From assembly GCA_963809695.1 (NCBI GenBank), contig CAWEKI010000004.1, forward strand, positions 16,604 through 80,603: a DNA stretch of 64,000 nt, read 5' to 3'. How positions within the stretch are numbered: position 1 is the first letter of the stretch; the number at the start of each line of letters is the position of its first letter. Made by a program: the position numbers and the translations under genes. This DNA comes from JAGDMJ01 sp963809695 (GTDB lineage: Bacteria > Bacteroidota > Ignavibacteria > UBA10030 > UBA6906). The notes below the pieces were generated by a model. It ran no database searches. It saw only the letters and a list, made by a program, of their open reading frames with translations, and was not told where the DNA came from. Positions 27,267 to 35,441 of this stretch are shown here, one piece after another.

Positions 27267-28202
27267 AAACGAACCAATCAGGATGATAATGCAGAGCCAT
27301 CCGAGCGCTAGCCGCGTTCCATCCAACGGCGATTCGTCCGGCACGGGGGGGCGATTCAAGGCGTATCGTCGCATGAAAAACGCCAGGACAAGTGCCCAGA
27401 AGAGCCAGCCGGTCCAACCATATGAAAACGGAATGTTGAGGAGAGGAAGGAAACCTGCGGTGCCCGCCAGGATAAGAAAGATCAGCGCAGCCTGTGCGAT
27501 GAAATGATACCGCCGCCCAAACATCGCGTACGAGATATGCCCCCCGTCGAGCTGCCCGATGGGAATGAGATTCATGGCAGTCACCAGCATGCCAAACCAA
27601 CCCACGCAAAGAAATGGGTAGTGGTAGATCTCGTTCATGGGAGGTACGAACGCACCATGTGGGGCAAAGAGCCAGGCAGAGAGGGAATAGAAGAGGGTCT
27701 TCCCAAACGCCAATCCCGATTCGGGGATGCTGCTCATCTGGGCATACTCGGGGTGTATCGTGTATAGATAGTCGATAGAAGGCAGTGTCCGGAACCCGAC
27801 AGCAAGGATTATCATGCTAACGACAAAGCCGGCGATCGGTCCGGCGGCTCCGATATCGAAAAGCACTTTCCTCGACGGGACCGGTGACTGGAGCTTGATG
27901 ACCGCACCGAGTGTCCCGAATGGGACGACGAGACCAAAGACCGACGGGAAGGGAATGAAGAACGGAAGAGTGGCATCCACGCGATGAAGCCGCGCTGCTA
28001 CGTAATGCCCGAATTCATGCGACGCGAGCATGAGCAGGATCAGGACCGCATAAGGTATCCCGTCTGAAAGATTGATCAGTTCAAAAGGGTTGCGGTTTAG
28101 CCACTGCACACCTGCCAGAGCGGTGGTCAGGAAAGTCAGGAGGAAAAGCCCGAGATGGATAAGGTAGGACTTGGTTCTTTGGAACTCAGGGTAGTCTGTC
28201 AC
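27234..28202 (-). CDS. M50 family site-2 protease, intramembrane metalloprotease
   Basis: 322 residues with about six to seven membrane segments. The zinc motif HEFGH (His62, Glu63, His66) and the later LDGGH near residue 217 are the two halves of the M50 active site. The long loop between them (FFIPFPSVFG, FGTLGAVI) is typical of the EGY-like subgroup, and there is no PDZ domain. The gene is convergent with the CHAT gene and overlaps its last 33 bp. This enzyme type cuts membrane-spanning regulators, including anti-sigma factors. Confidence 0.85.
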   Translation of the reverse strand: MTDYPEFQRTKSYLIHLGLFLLTFLTTALAGVQWLNRNPFELINLSDGIPYAVLILLMLASHEFGHYVAARLHRVDATLPFFIPFPSVFGLVVPFGTLGAVIKLQSPVPSRKVLFDIGAAGPIAGFVVSMIILAVGFRTLPSIDYLYTIHPEYAQMSSIPESGLAFGKTLFYSLSAWLFAPHGAFVPPMNEIYHYPFLCVGWFGMLVTAMNLIPIGQLDGGHISYAMFGRRYHFIAQAALIFLILAGTAGFLPLLNIPFSYGWTGWLFWALVLAFFMRRYALNRPPVPDESPLDGTRLALGWLCIIILIGSFSLTPFTLEMP

Positions 28203-28292
28203 TGGGATATGTCAAGCCATTCATGAGACATGCAGGTTCTGCAAGAATATAATGAAATCGCATATCGCATTCCAGATGGCCGGAAAAAAGGA

Positions 28293-28328
28293 ACGCCACG
28301 CGCACCAGCGGGATGGTGCGCGTGGCGT
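28293..28328 (-). terminator. strong minus-strand intrinsic terminator
   Basis: A perfect 14-bp stem (arms ACGCCACGCGCACC and its complement) around an 8-nt loop. On the minus strand it is followed by TTCCTTTTTTCC. It would end transcription running leftwards through the tandem repeat, before it reaches the M50 gene. No clear gene that it serves is visible. Confidence 0.65.
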
Positions 28329-28361
28329 AAGAGATGTGCCTAGTGAACGGTTATGGCCCGG

Positions 28362-28510
28362 GTGAATCGGGAATAGTTGGGACTCCGCTCTTGGGTCGTG
28401 GAGAGTCAGGGATGTCGGCAACGCCACTCTTGGGTCGTGGAGAGTCCGGAATGGTTCGGCACACCGCTCTTGGGTCGTGGGAGAATCTGGAATGGTTGGA
28501 ACACCACTGG
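28362..28510. repeat. 39-40 bp tandem repeat, about 3.5 copies
   Basis: Units share CTCTTGGGTCGTGG at 28388, 28427 and 28467, with a further partial unit. Spacing is 39, 40 and 40 bp. The left half of each unit (GAGAGTCCGGAATG...) also repeats, with substitutions. It is an imperfect minisatellite, not CRISPR-like because there are no separate spacers. Confidence 0.8.
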
Positions 28511-28846
28511 CTAAGAAATTGCGAAGTTTGTAGCAGCAACTGCAGCAACGGTGATTACGAGTGAACGGAATCGTTTGGCGGTGCTTGACATTGGAATATC
28601 CTCCAAATGCTTGTAGATGGGAGAATGAACGGACTTCTTCTGCAGAAGGCCCTGGTAGAGATTATGGTTGATATTCTAAAAGAGATGTGTCGCTTAGTAG
28701 CTGTGCCTAAGGCGAAACCCTAAGGTTGCCCTTTGTAGCGCCCCACTGTGACCTAAAGCACGGAGCAGGTTCACAATAGTCGAAGTAGTTGCGGAATTTC
28801 GTGAGATATTTCGTGATAAATATAGAAAAGGCGCAAATAAATGTCA

Positions 28847-28869
28847 AGTGTTTTTTGAAAAAAAACACT
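28847..28869. repeat. AT-rich inverted repeat
   Basis: AGTGTTTTTT followed by GA and AAAAAAAACACT forms a short, weak, AT-rich hairpin. It could be a remnant terminator or a bend upstream of the promoter at 28943; nothing more can be said. Confidence 0.35.
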
Positions 28870-28942
28870 AAAAATCGCAGTGCCTGAAATGTGACCTGAC
28901 TCACGAATTTGGCGCATTTCTGTAAATTTTTGCGTTTAGGTC

Positions 28943-28971
28943 TTGACAGATCGCTTCGAGATAGATATATT
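28943..28971 (+). promoter_or_regulatory. near-consensus sigma-70 promoter
   Basis: TTGACA (28943-28948), 17 bp, TATATT (28966-28971), preceded by GA as in an extended -10. It would drive the membrane-protein gene to its right; the first ATG downstream is at 29003. Confidence 0.7.
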
Positions 28972-29063
28972 CTCAGGTGAAATTACTAAACGGACGCTGA
29001 ACATGAAACGCCGGATAAAATTACTGCTGAGCTGGTTGGCTAATCTGTCGTGGCCTCATTGGC

Positions 29064-30161
29064 GTGTCCCTTTTCTTCTGCCGCATAAGCGAATCTCTCG
29101 GTGGCAGTCAGGTGAACACAGTTGTCCAGCTTCTTCTCTTCGTTGATTTCACGGTTTATCATTGTCAGTCGAAGAGCCGATCCAAAAGAACAAATCATTT
29201 TCATTCAACTTTGCCTGCTGTTTGGCGTGCTCCTTCTTTTTCACATTTGTACAATTTCATCGGGCCTGGTGCCGTCTTCTTCACCGAGGACATTTTTGCG
29301 CGACTCTACTTCCAGCAGTATGTCTCACTTGGATTCTATTTCTTTGTTCTTGCTCTGGCTATCGTCTATTTGTCCATCGACGCTCTGTTCCGTGATTTCA
29401 AAACGGTTCAGAAGTATGTCATCGCCTTCGCCATCGTCGGAGGATTCTTCGGCTATTACTATTACCCCTTCCTCTTGGATCCGAAAGCAGCTCACCATAC
29501 GCAGGACATTCTGGATTGGAAGACCGTCGAGCGGGCGTACTCCGAGTACAAGGAACAGGTTGGAACAGAACCGACGCCTGAAGCTCTTGCAGAACGTACG
29601 GACATGTACACATGGCGGAACGGGGAGCGGGCGGGAGTCCTTTTCCCGGCCGAGCGTACCAAGAGGATCCGGGAGCTCTTCCCGTATCTCGCGGGGAGCA
29701 ACTACCTTATCCTCGTCTACAAGCCGCTCTACATGAACGTGATATATATGTGTGTCCTGAGCGTGGGATTCATCCTCCTCTTCTTTGGCTATCAATACAT
29801 GAAGGACCCGCCTCAGGGAGCCTACATCGAGAAGATCATGTTTCTGTTTCTGGTGTTTTGCAGTTTGGAAATCCTTCACGCATGGAGCTTCGTGAAGAGC
29901 CTGGAGTGGCAGGCCTTCGCGGACACCATGAGGATTGGTCAGTATGTTTCGATCGGAGTCTTGCTGTTGATCGCTTTGTTCTTTGCACTGAGGCTCAGAT
30001 TCATTACATCGGTCAGGGGAGAATTTTACGAACAGGAGCTGGCAATCAGTCCGGGCGCTGTAACACGATGGAGAGACTCGCTTGACAATCTTGTCGTGGA
30101 AAAGTTCTTCGACAGGAAGGTTTTGCTCGGTCGCATGTTCGTTAGTCCGGTGAAGAAATAG
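29064..30161 (+). CDS. multi-pass membrane protein, possible 5' frameshifts
   Basis: 365 codons from the GTG at 29064; the frame is open from 29031. From about 29250 on it is convincing: membrane segments (e.g. FYFFVLALAIVYLSI, YVIAFAIVGGFFGYYYY, MCVLSVGFILLFFGY, GVLLLIALFFAL) alternating with loops, and a charged C-terminus. Before that, the frame looks non-coding for about 110 bp, while the +1 frame (29116-29260) reads as a good membrane helix (IFIQLCLLFGVLLLF). An ATG at 29003 (MKRRIKLLL) in a third frame lies closer to the promoter. So the 5' end may have one or more frameshifts. No family is recognised. It lies 48 bp before the AAA+ regulator. Confidence 0.55.
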   Translation: MSLFFCRISESLGGSQVNTVVQLLLFVDFTVYHCQSKSRSKRTNHFHSTLPAVWRAPSFSHLYNFIGPGAVFFTEDIFARLYFQQYVSLGFYFFVLALAIVYLSIDALFRDFKTVQKYVIAFAIVGGFFGYYYYPFLLDPKAAHHTQDILDWKTVERAYSEYKEQVGTEPTPEALAERTDMYTWRNGERAGVLFPAERTKRIRELFPYLAGSNYLILVYKPLYMNVIYMCVLSVGFILLFFGYQYMKDPPQGAYIEKIMFLFLVFCSLEILHAWSFVKSLEWQAFADTMRIGQYVSIGVLLLIALFFALRLRFITSVRGEFYEQELAISPGAVTRWRDSLDNLVVEKFFDRKVLLGRMFVSPVKK

Positions 30162-30209
30162 CAGGGGCGACCATCACGGTTATCGCAGAGGACCTATACA
30201 GGGGCATTT

Positions 30210-31235
30210 ATGGATACCAGAACTGAACAGACAGACGAAAAGAAAACCGGGTCATCGTCCGATTATCCGATCGTCGGCAAAAGCAAGGCTGTCGATCAGC
30301 TGATCAAGCAGATCGCCAAGCTTGCCAAAAACCGACGGGACATCGTAATCGTCGGCGAGGCCGGCGTCGGCAAGGGAGCTGTTGCAAAAAACATCTTCCT
30401 GCAGAGCAAGTCGGAAAACGGAGATCAGCCATTTATGTCGATCAACCTCTCCGTGCTGGACGACAGGGAACTGGAAGCCATTCTGTTTGGGTTCGACCGG
30501 GGCGTCGAAGGACTTCCTTACACGTCAAAACGGGGTTTGTTCGAGCAGTCGAATGGCGGGACAGTGCTGATCGAGGAGATCGAGGAAGCGAGCTTCAGGA
30601 ACCAGATGAAGATCCTGAACTTCATCAACGAGCGGAAGACCCGGCGCATCGGCGGGGAGACCAATGCACCCGTGGATATCCGGCTGATCGTCACGCTCAA
30701 GGATGATCCGGGAAGACTTGTCGAGAGGCGAAAGCTCCTGGAGGAACTCGCCGCAAAGATCATGGCGTTCGAGCATGTCGAGGTCCCTCCCCTGCGGGAG
30801 CGGCCCGACGACATTCCGCTGTTGATCAAACATTTTGCAGGAGACATCTGCAGGGAACTGGGGATCGGGGAACTGGTCATTGATATCAATGCGATTGACG
30901 TGCTCGTCCGCCAGCCATGGAAAGAGAACATCCGGGAATTGAAGGCCGTCGTTGACAAGTGCGTGCTCTTCTCGAACGACGGACGGTTCATGCTGCCGCC
31001 CGAGCTCGTCGACGAGAAGACCGAAGTGGTCAAGATGATCAACAATATCATGGCGGGTCAGGAATTCATTCTCGACAAGTCGCTGGACGTCATCGAGAAG
31101 GGCATTATCGAGCGATCGCTGGAGAAGTTCGGCTTCAATCAATCCAAAGCTGCGCAGTTCCTTGGTATGACGGAGCAGACGTTTCGGTACAAGCTCAAAC
31201 GCCTTGGCATCGCCAGTGCACGGGCCCGTGCATAG
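30210..31235 (+). CDS. AAA+ enhancer-binding-protein-like regulator without GAFTGA
   Basis: 341 residues. An AAA+ domain spans about 20-250: Walker A GEAGVGKG at 49-56 and a Walker-B-like GGTVLIEEI near 116-124. A Fis-type helix-turn-helix ends the protein (FNQSKAAQFLGMTEQTFRYKLKRLGI). It matches NtrC-family sigma-54 activators in layout, but the GAFTGA loop between Walker A and B is missing; the equivalent region reads GVEGLPYTS. There is no N-terminal receiver or PAS domain. It may act without sigma-54 or bind DNA as a repressor. It is probably co-transcribed with the membrane-protein gene 48 bp upstream. Confidence 0.75.
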   Translation: MDTRTEQTDEKKTGSSSDYPIVGKSKAVDQLIKQIAKLAKNRRDIVIVGEAGVGKGAVAKNIFLQSKSENGDQPFMSINLSVLDDRELEAILFGFDRGVEGLPYTSKRGLFEQSNGGTVLIEEIEEASFRNQMKILNFINERKTRRIGGETNAPVDIRLIVTLKDDPGRLVERRKLLEELAAKIMAFEHVEVPPLRERPDDIPLLIKHFAGDICRELGIGELVIDINAIDVLVRQPWKENIRELKAVVDKCVLFSNDGRFMLPPELVDEKTEVVKMINNIMAGQEFILDKSLDVIEKGIIERSLEKFGFNQSKAAQFLGMTEQTFRYKLKRLGIASARARA

Positions 31236-31254
31236 ACACTGAAAAGCAGTGCAA

Positions 31255-31288
31255 GAGAAGCCCCGCAGGTTGCCCCGCGGGGCTTCTC
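31255..31288. terminator. hairpin between convergent genes
   Basis: A perfect 12-bp stem (GAGAAGCCCCGC / GCGGGGCTTCTC) around a 10-nt loop, between the AAA+ gene and the convergent glycosyltransferase. A long T tract is absent on either side, so it may act in both directions but less strongly. Confidence 0.65.
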
Positions 31289-31290
31289 AG

Positions 31291-32406
31291 TTATTTGGCG
31301 GGGGCGTCCCGGAAGGACCGCTCTTTCCAGACCACCGTTCGCCCCATCAGCACGAGGGGGGGGAAGATCAGGACATAGAGGAAGTAGTAGAGCTCGAAAA
31401 TCGGAAAATAGAGGAGAAGAGGCCAGAGACGGAATGCCTTCAACGATGGTATCACCAGCACGAGGTCACCAAGCGCTTTCACTCCAAGGGCTGCCCAGGC
31501 TACGGCCGAACCGGTCAGGAGTATTGCGAAGAGAATCAACAGGTTCGTGATGTAGGAGAGGCTGAACACAAGGAAATGCTTGAATTCCATGTCCCGTCCG
31601 CCCGTGAACCAGCGCTTCTTCTGGCCATAAAGATCCTTCCATGTTGCGCAGGCCTGGCTGCGGACCACCGTGGCCGGATCCATGGGAAGACGGGCTACAT
31701 GGTGTGTACCCGTTGTGATCGCATGAAACAGAGCGTAGTCTTCGGTGACGTTGAACGGTATCGTCCTGTATCCTCCCACGGCATCATAAGCGGACCGCCG
31801 GACAGACAGGTTATTCCCGACGGCGGTCACGGGAAATCGGAGGCGGATCATCGCCGCAGCCACCGAGAAGAGCACAAACCAATCGATTGCCTGCATAGCC
31901 CCGAACCAGTTCCTTCTCTCGAGCGATGTGAATCCCGCTACAATGCCCACTTCGGGGTTCGCATAGTATTTTACCGTCTCTTCCACCCACCGCTCCGGAA
32001 CGGTGCAATCGGCGTCCGTGAACATGATGATCTCACCGGTCGATGCTTCGATCCCGTGCGTGACGGCGTTGGTCTTGCCCCGAAGATTCCCTTCCTCGGG
32101 GCTCGTGGTCACAACGGAGATTTGAGGGCAGACTCTCGTATACCGATCGACGATTGCCCGCGTGTTGTCCATGGAGCGGTCATCCACGACGACGATTTCA
32201 AGCAAATGTTGCGGATAGGAGAGGCGTACCATGGAATCCAGGCAGCGGGCGATATTCTTTTCCTCATTGCGTGCGGCGATGATGATCGAAACGGAGGGAA
32301 GACGGGAGCGGTCGAAGCGATAATGTGCCTTCCACGCCGCCGCCGCATAGAGGAGAACCTGCAGAGTATTCAGAATTGCAAAGCAGATAAGGATGTCAAG
32401 CAGCAT
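31291..32406 (-). CDS. membrane glycosyltransferase family 2
   Basis: 371 residues. An N-terminal membrane segment is followed by the GT2 catalytic domain (SIIIAARNEEKNI, VVVDDRSMD, FTDADCTVPE, NVTEDYALF and a QKKRW motif) and two to three C-terminal membrane segments. This is the processive or lipid-linked type (cellulose-synthase/hyaluronan-synthase-like in outline), with unknown substrate. It is a single minus-strand gene with terminator hairpins on its 3' side; the start codon is at 32406. Confidence 0.85.
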   Translation of the reverse strand: MLLDILICFAILNTLQVLLYAAAAWKAHYRFDRSRLPSVSIIIAARNEEKNIARCLDSMVRLSYPQHLLEIVVVDDRSMDNTRAIVDRYTRVCPQISVVTTSPEEGNLRGKTNAVTHGIEASTGEIIMFTDADCTVPERWVEETVKYYANPEVGIVAGFTSLERRNWFGAMQAIDWFVLFSVAAAMIRLRFPVTAVGNNLSVRRSAYDAVGGYRTIPFNVTEDYALFHAITTGTHHVARLPMDPATVVRSQACATWKDLYGQKKRWFTGGRDMEFKHFLVFSLSYITNLLILFAILLTGSAVAWAALGVKALGDLVLVIPSLKAFRLWPLLLYFPIFELYYFLYVLIFPPLVLMGRTVVWKERSFRDAPAK

Positions 32407-32564
32407 GCGGCAAAGTCATATGAGGAGAAAGAGGTGCCACGTATGATATCAAAAAAACCACCGGGAAGCAACCGGTGAGCACTTCACTCCCACAGGGCAT
32501 GCTCTATGCTGTCGTCCAGAACTTTGCCGGCCAGGAGCAGACCCGAACAACGGAAAGCGTCGCC

Positions 32565-32593
32565 TTGACTCTCGCGGCCGAAATGGATATATT
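32565..32593 (+). promoter_or_regulatory. probable promoter of the M16 peptidase gene
   Basis: TTGACT (32565-32570), 17 bp, TATATT (32588-32593), within GGATATATTTT. It resembles the promoters at 28943 and 10958 in having a TATATT -10 after 17 bp. Confidence 0.65.
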
Positions 32594-32646
32594 TTCTGGC
32601 ACAAATGACATACCGGCGCACGGAAACGATTCTTCCAGAAGGGTTC

Positions 32647-33930
32647 ATGCCGACGACGTCCAAGACGACCAGCCGTTCGTACACACGCACACCGGATTCC
32701 CAGTATCAGAAGACCACATTGCACAACGGTGTCCGGGTCGTGACCGAATCGATCCCCTATGTACGTTCGGTTTCCCTCGGAATCTGGGCGGATGTGGGTT
32801 CACGTGATGAATCGCCTGAACAAAACGGGATCAGTCATTTTCTCGAGCACATGGTCTTCAAGGGGACCAAGAAGCGGAACGTGAAGGATATTGCGCAGAG
32901 TCTCGAATCTCTCGGCGGCTACCTCAACGCTTTCACGACCAAGGAACAGACCTGCTTCTACGCACGCGTTCTCGATACCCACGTACCTCAATCAATGGAT
33001 GTCCTTTCAGACCTTCTCTTGAACGCCACGTTCCGCCGGAATGAACTGGAAAAAGAAAAGCTCGTGGTCATTGAAGAGCTCAAGAATGCGGAAGATGACC
33101 CTGAGGACATCATCCACGATTATTTTGAAAAGGCGCTGTTTCCCAATCATTCGCTTGGTTTTCCCATCATCGGAACGGAAGCGAACCTTCGCAGATTCGG
33201 TCGCGAGGATCTGCGGGCCCATGTGGCGACGCACTATCATCCATCCCGGATCGTGATTGCAGCTGCGGGCAATGTTGACCACGGGGCCCTCGTGCAGCTT
33301 GCGGATAAGTATTTCAAGGGCTACCCCGCCGGGGTGGAGCAGTATTCCCGCCTGCCCGGGCCTCCGGAAGCCGAAAAGGGGAAGGAACTGGAATATCCGC
33401 GGCAGATCAAACAGGCGCACATCTGTCTCGGGACGCTGGCGTATAGCATCAAGCACCCGGACCGCTACCCTCTGCTCGTGCTCAATGGTCTCCTGGGAGA
33501 AGGGATGAGCTCCCGGCTGTATCAGACCATTCGGGAGAAGCACGGGTTTGCGTATTCCGTCTATTCCTTTGTGACGATGCTGAGCGACACGGGGGTCTTC
33601 GGCGCCTACATCGGGACGGACACGAAAAAAATCGCACGGGCTGTCGAGCTTGTCTACAAGGAACTTGCCTTGCTGAAATCGAAGCCCGTCTCCAAGGGGG
33701 AACTCGAAAGGACAAAATCCCAGATCAAGGGCAATCTCATGCTGGGCCTGGAGAACATGTCAGGCCGCATGATGCGCCTTGGGAGCGGCGAGCTCTACTA
33801 CGGCTCGCATATTCCTCTCGACAGCATACTTCGCAAGATTGATGCGGTCACACCGGGTGCCATACAGAAGGTTGCCAACGACCTCTTCCATCGGAGGAAT
33901 TTTTCAACCGTCGTGGTGCGGCCCGCATGA
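32647..33930 (+). CDS. M16 family zinc metallopeptidase
   Basis: About 427 residues from the ATG at 32647, chosen over 32605 because AGAAGGG lies just in front. The inverted zinc motif HFLEH (His64, Glu67, His68) and the second part of the site (VVIEELKNAEDDPED) mark a mitochondrial-processing-peptidase-like M16B enzyme. The N-terminal catalytic half is followed by the usual second half (GEGMSSRLYQTIREKHG). No signal peptide is seen. It is a single-gene unit with its own promoter. Confidence 0.88.
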   Translation: MPTTSKTTSRSYTRTPDSQYQKTTLHNGVRVVTESIPYVRSVSLGIWADVGSRDESPEQNGISHFLEHMVFKGTKKRNVKDIAQSLESLGGYLNAFTTKEQTCFYARVLDTHVPQSMDVLSDLLLNATFRRNELEKEKLVVIEELKNAEDDPEDIIHDYFEKALFPNHSLGFPIIGTEANLRRFGREDLRAHVATHYHPSRIVIAAAGNVDHGALVQLADKYFKGYPAGVEQYSRLPGPPEAEKGKELEYPRQIKQAHICLGTLAYSIKHPDRYPLLVLNGLLGEGMSSRLYQTIREKHGFAYSVYSFVTMLSDTGVFGAYIGTDTKKIARAVELVYKELALLKSKPVSKGELERTKSQIKGNLMLGLENMSGRMMRLGSGELYYGSHIPLDSILRKIDAVTPGAIQKVANDLFHRRNFSTVVVRPA

Positions 33931-33971
33931 TCGTGCGCCAGAAAAACCCCAGCAGTACCTATCGTGCATGA

Positions 33972-35408
33972 ATGCATATGCTGACCAGGCGAGCGCTTAA
34001 CCCGAACTTGTTGGCGGCCCAGTATGCTGTCCGGGGACCGATCGTGATCCGCGCGCAGCAGTTGGAGGATCAGGGGCAGAAGGTCATCTACTGCAACATC
34101 GGAAACCCGCAGGCACTGAAGCAGAAACCGCTGTCCTATCTGCGCCAGGTTCTCAGCCTTGTGGAATATCCCGAGCTTCTCAATCATCCTGAGACCCGCT
34201 CCCGTTACCCCGAAGATCTGATCAGGAGGGCGAGAGAGATCCTCAAGTTCCATCCGCATGGGACCGGTGCCTATACGCAGAGTGCCGGGATTTCATTCAT
34301 CAGGCAGGCGGTCGCCGATTTCATTCGGAAACGTGATGGCATTCCTGCAGACCGGGAGCACATCATCTTGACCGATGGTGCCAGCAAGGGTGCACAGTCG
34401 GTCCTGCTGGGTCTGTTGCGCGGCGCCAACGACGGGTTCATGGTTCCCGTGCCGCAATACCCACTCTACAGCGCGACGCTTGCACTCTATGGCGGAATGC
34501 AGATCGGCTACTATCTGGACGAAGAGAACCACTGGCAGCTCAGCAACCAGATCCTCACCGACAGCGTTGAGAAGGCCAGGAGGGAGGGGATCAACCCGGT
34601 AGGCCTCGTGGTGATCAACCCCGGCAACCCGACCGGTGCTGTCCTTGCACGTGAGAACATACAGATGGTCGTTGAATTTGCCAGGAGCCGCCGTCTCTCC
34701 ATCATCGCCGACGAGGTATACCAGGAAAACATCTATGGCGAAGGACTGATGTTCATCTCGTTTGCGAAGGTCATGGACGAGATGCGCGAAACGGACGTTC
34801 CGCTGTTCAGTCTACACTCGGTATCCAAAGGGTTTCTGGGGGAATGCGGGCATCGAGGAGGATATCTCGAAATCAGAAATGTGCCTCCAGATGTTCTGGC
34901 CGAGTTCGTGAAACAGCAGACCATCAGCCTCTGTGCAAATGTTGATGGCCAACTGGCAACCTATTTAATGGTGGCACCGCCCGAACCTGGGGACGAGAGT
35001 TATGTGACGTATGCCGCCGAGCGGGATGCAGTTCTTGGTTCTCTCAAGACCAAGGCAGCGCTCCTCGGGGACGCAATGAACCGAATCCCCGGAATGCAGC
35101 TGGAAATACCGCAGGGCGCTATGTATGCTTTCGTCCGATTCGAGCTTCCACCGGACAGGAACGTGGATGTCACAATGCTTTCGCCCGAGGAAAGGCATGC
35201 ATACGAGGAGAAGCGGGACACGGAATATTGTCTGGCTCTTCTGGAGGAGACGGGCATTTGTGTGGTGCCGGGTTCGGGGTTCGGGCAGAAGCCCGGGACG
35301 TTTCATTTCAGGACAACATTCCTCCCCCCCCTGGAGGAAATCGAGGAATTCGTGGTCAGGCTCCGGAAGTTCCATGAGCACTACACCCGGGAGCTTGCGG
35401 ATGCGTAG
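33972..35408 (+). CDS. alanine aminotransferase-like PLP enzyme, class I/II
   Basis: 478 residues. The fold-I aminotransferase pattern is clear: NPGNPTG, ADEVYQENIYG, and the PLP Lys in SVSKGFLGECGHRGGY. The sequence GFLGECGHRGG and the length are like eukaryotic-type alanine aminotransferases, which convert alanine and 2-oxoglutarate to pyruvate and glutamate. The start may be 33972 or 33978 (two Met close together). It is followed 33 bp later by nuoG with a good ribosome site between. Confidence 0.85.
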   Translation: MHMLTRRALNPNLLAAQYAVRGPIVIRAQQLEDQGQKVIYCNIGNPQALKQKPLSYLRQVLSLVEYPELLNHPETRSRYPEDLIRRAREILKFHPHGTGAYTQSAGISFIRQAVADFIRKRDGIPADREHIILTDGASKGAQSVLLGLLRGANDGFMVPVPQYPLYSATLALYGGMQIGYYLDEENHWQLSNQILTDSVEKARREGINPVGLVVINPGNPTGAVLARENIQMVVEFARSRRLSIIADEVYQENIYGEGLMFISFAKVMDEMRETDVPLFSLHSVSKGFLGECGHRGGYLEIRNVPPDVLAEFVKQQTISLCANVDGQLATYLMVAPPEPGDESYVTYAAERDAVLGSLKTKAALLGDAMNRIPGMQLEIPQGAMYAFVRFELPPDRNVDVTMLSPEERHAYEEKRDTEYCLALLEETGICVVPGSGFGQKPGTFHFRTTFLPPLEEIEEFVVRLRKFHEHYTRELADA

Positions 35409-35441
35409 CGCAATCATCGAAGGAGCAAAGAAAAAGGAGCC

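Larger units (their letters stand above)
28203..29063. other. gene-poor intergenic region
   Basis: No confident gene is visible in these 861 bp; its features (hairpin terminator, tandem repeat, AT-rich inverted repeat, promoter) are listed separately. Short frames exist across the repeat on both strands, one of 65 codons on the minus strand (28351-28548), but they encode only repeated PRPKSGV-like peptides. Confidence 0.6.

Noticed and set aside
28362..28510. Regular repeats that might be a CRISPR array
   Set aside because: The units are head-to-tail with no unique spacers, copies differ, and no cas gene is in the window.
28334..28564. 76-codon plus-strand frame across the tandem repeat
   Set aside because: It only translates the repeat; no start signal or conserved feature.
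31249..32478. Plus-strand open frame of 409 codons
   Set aside because: It is the antisense of the GT2 gene at 31291-32406, which has all expected motifs.
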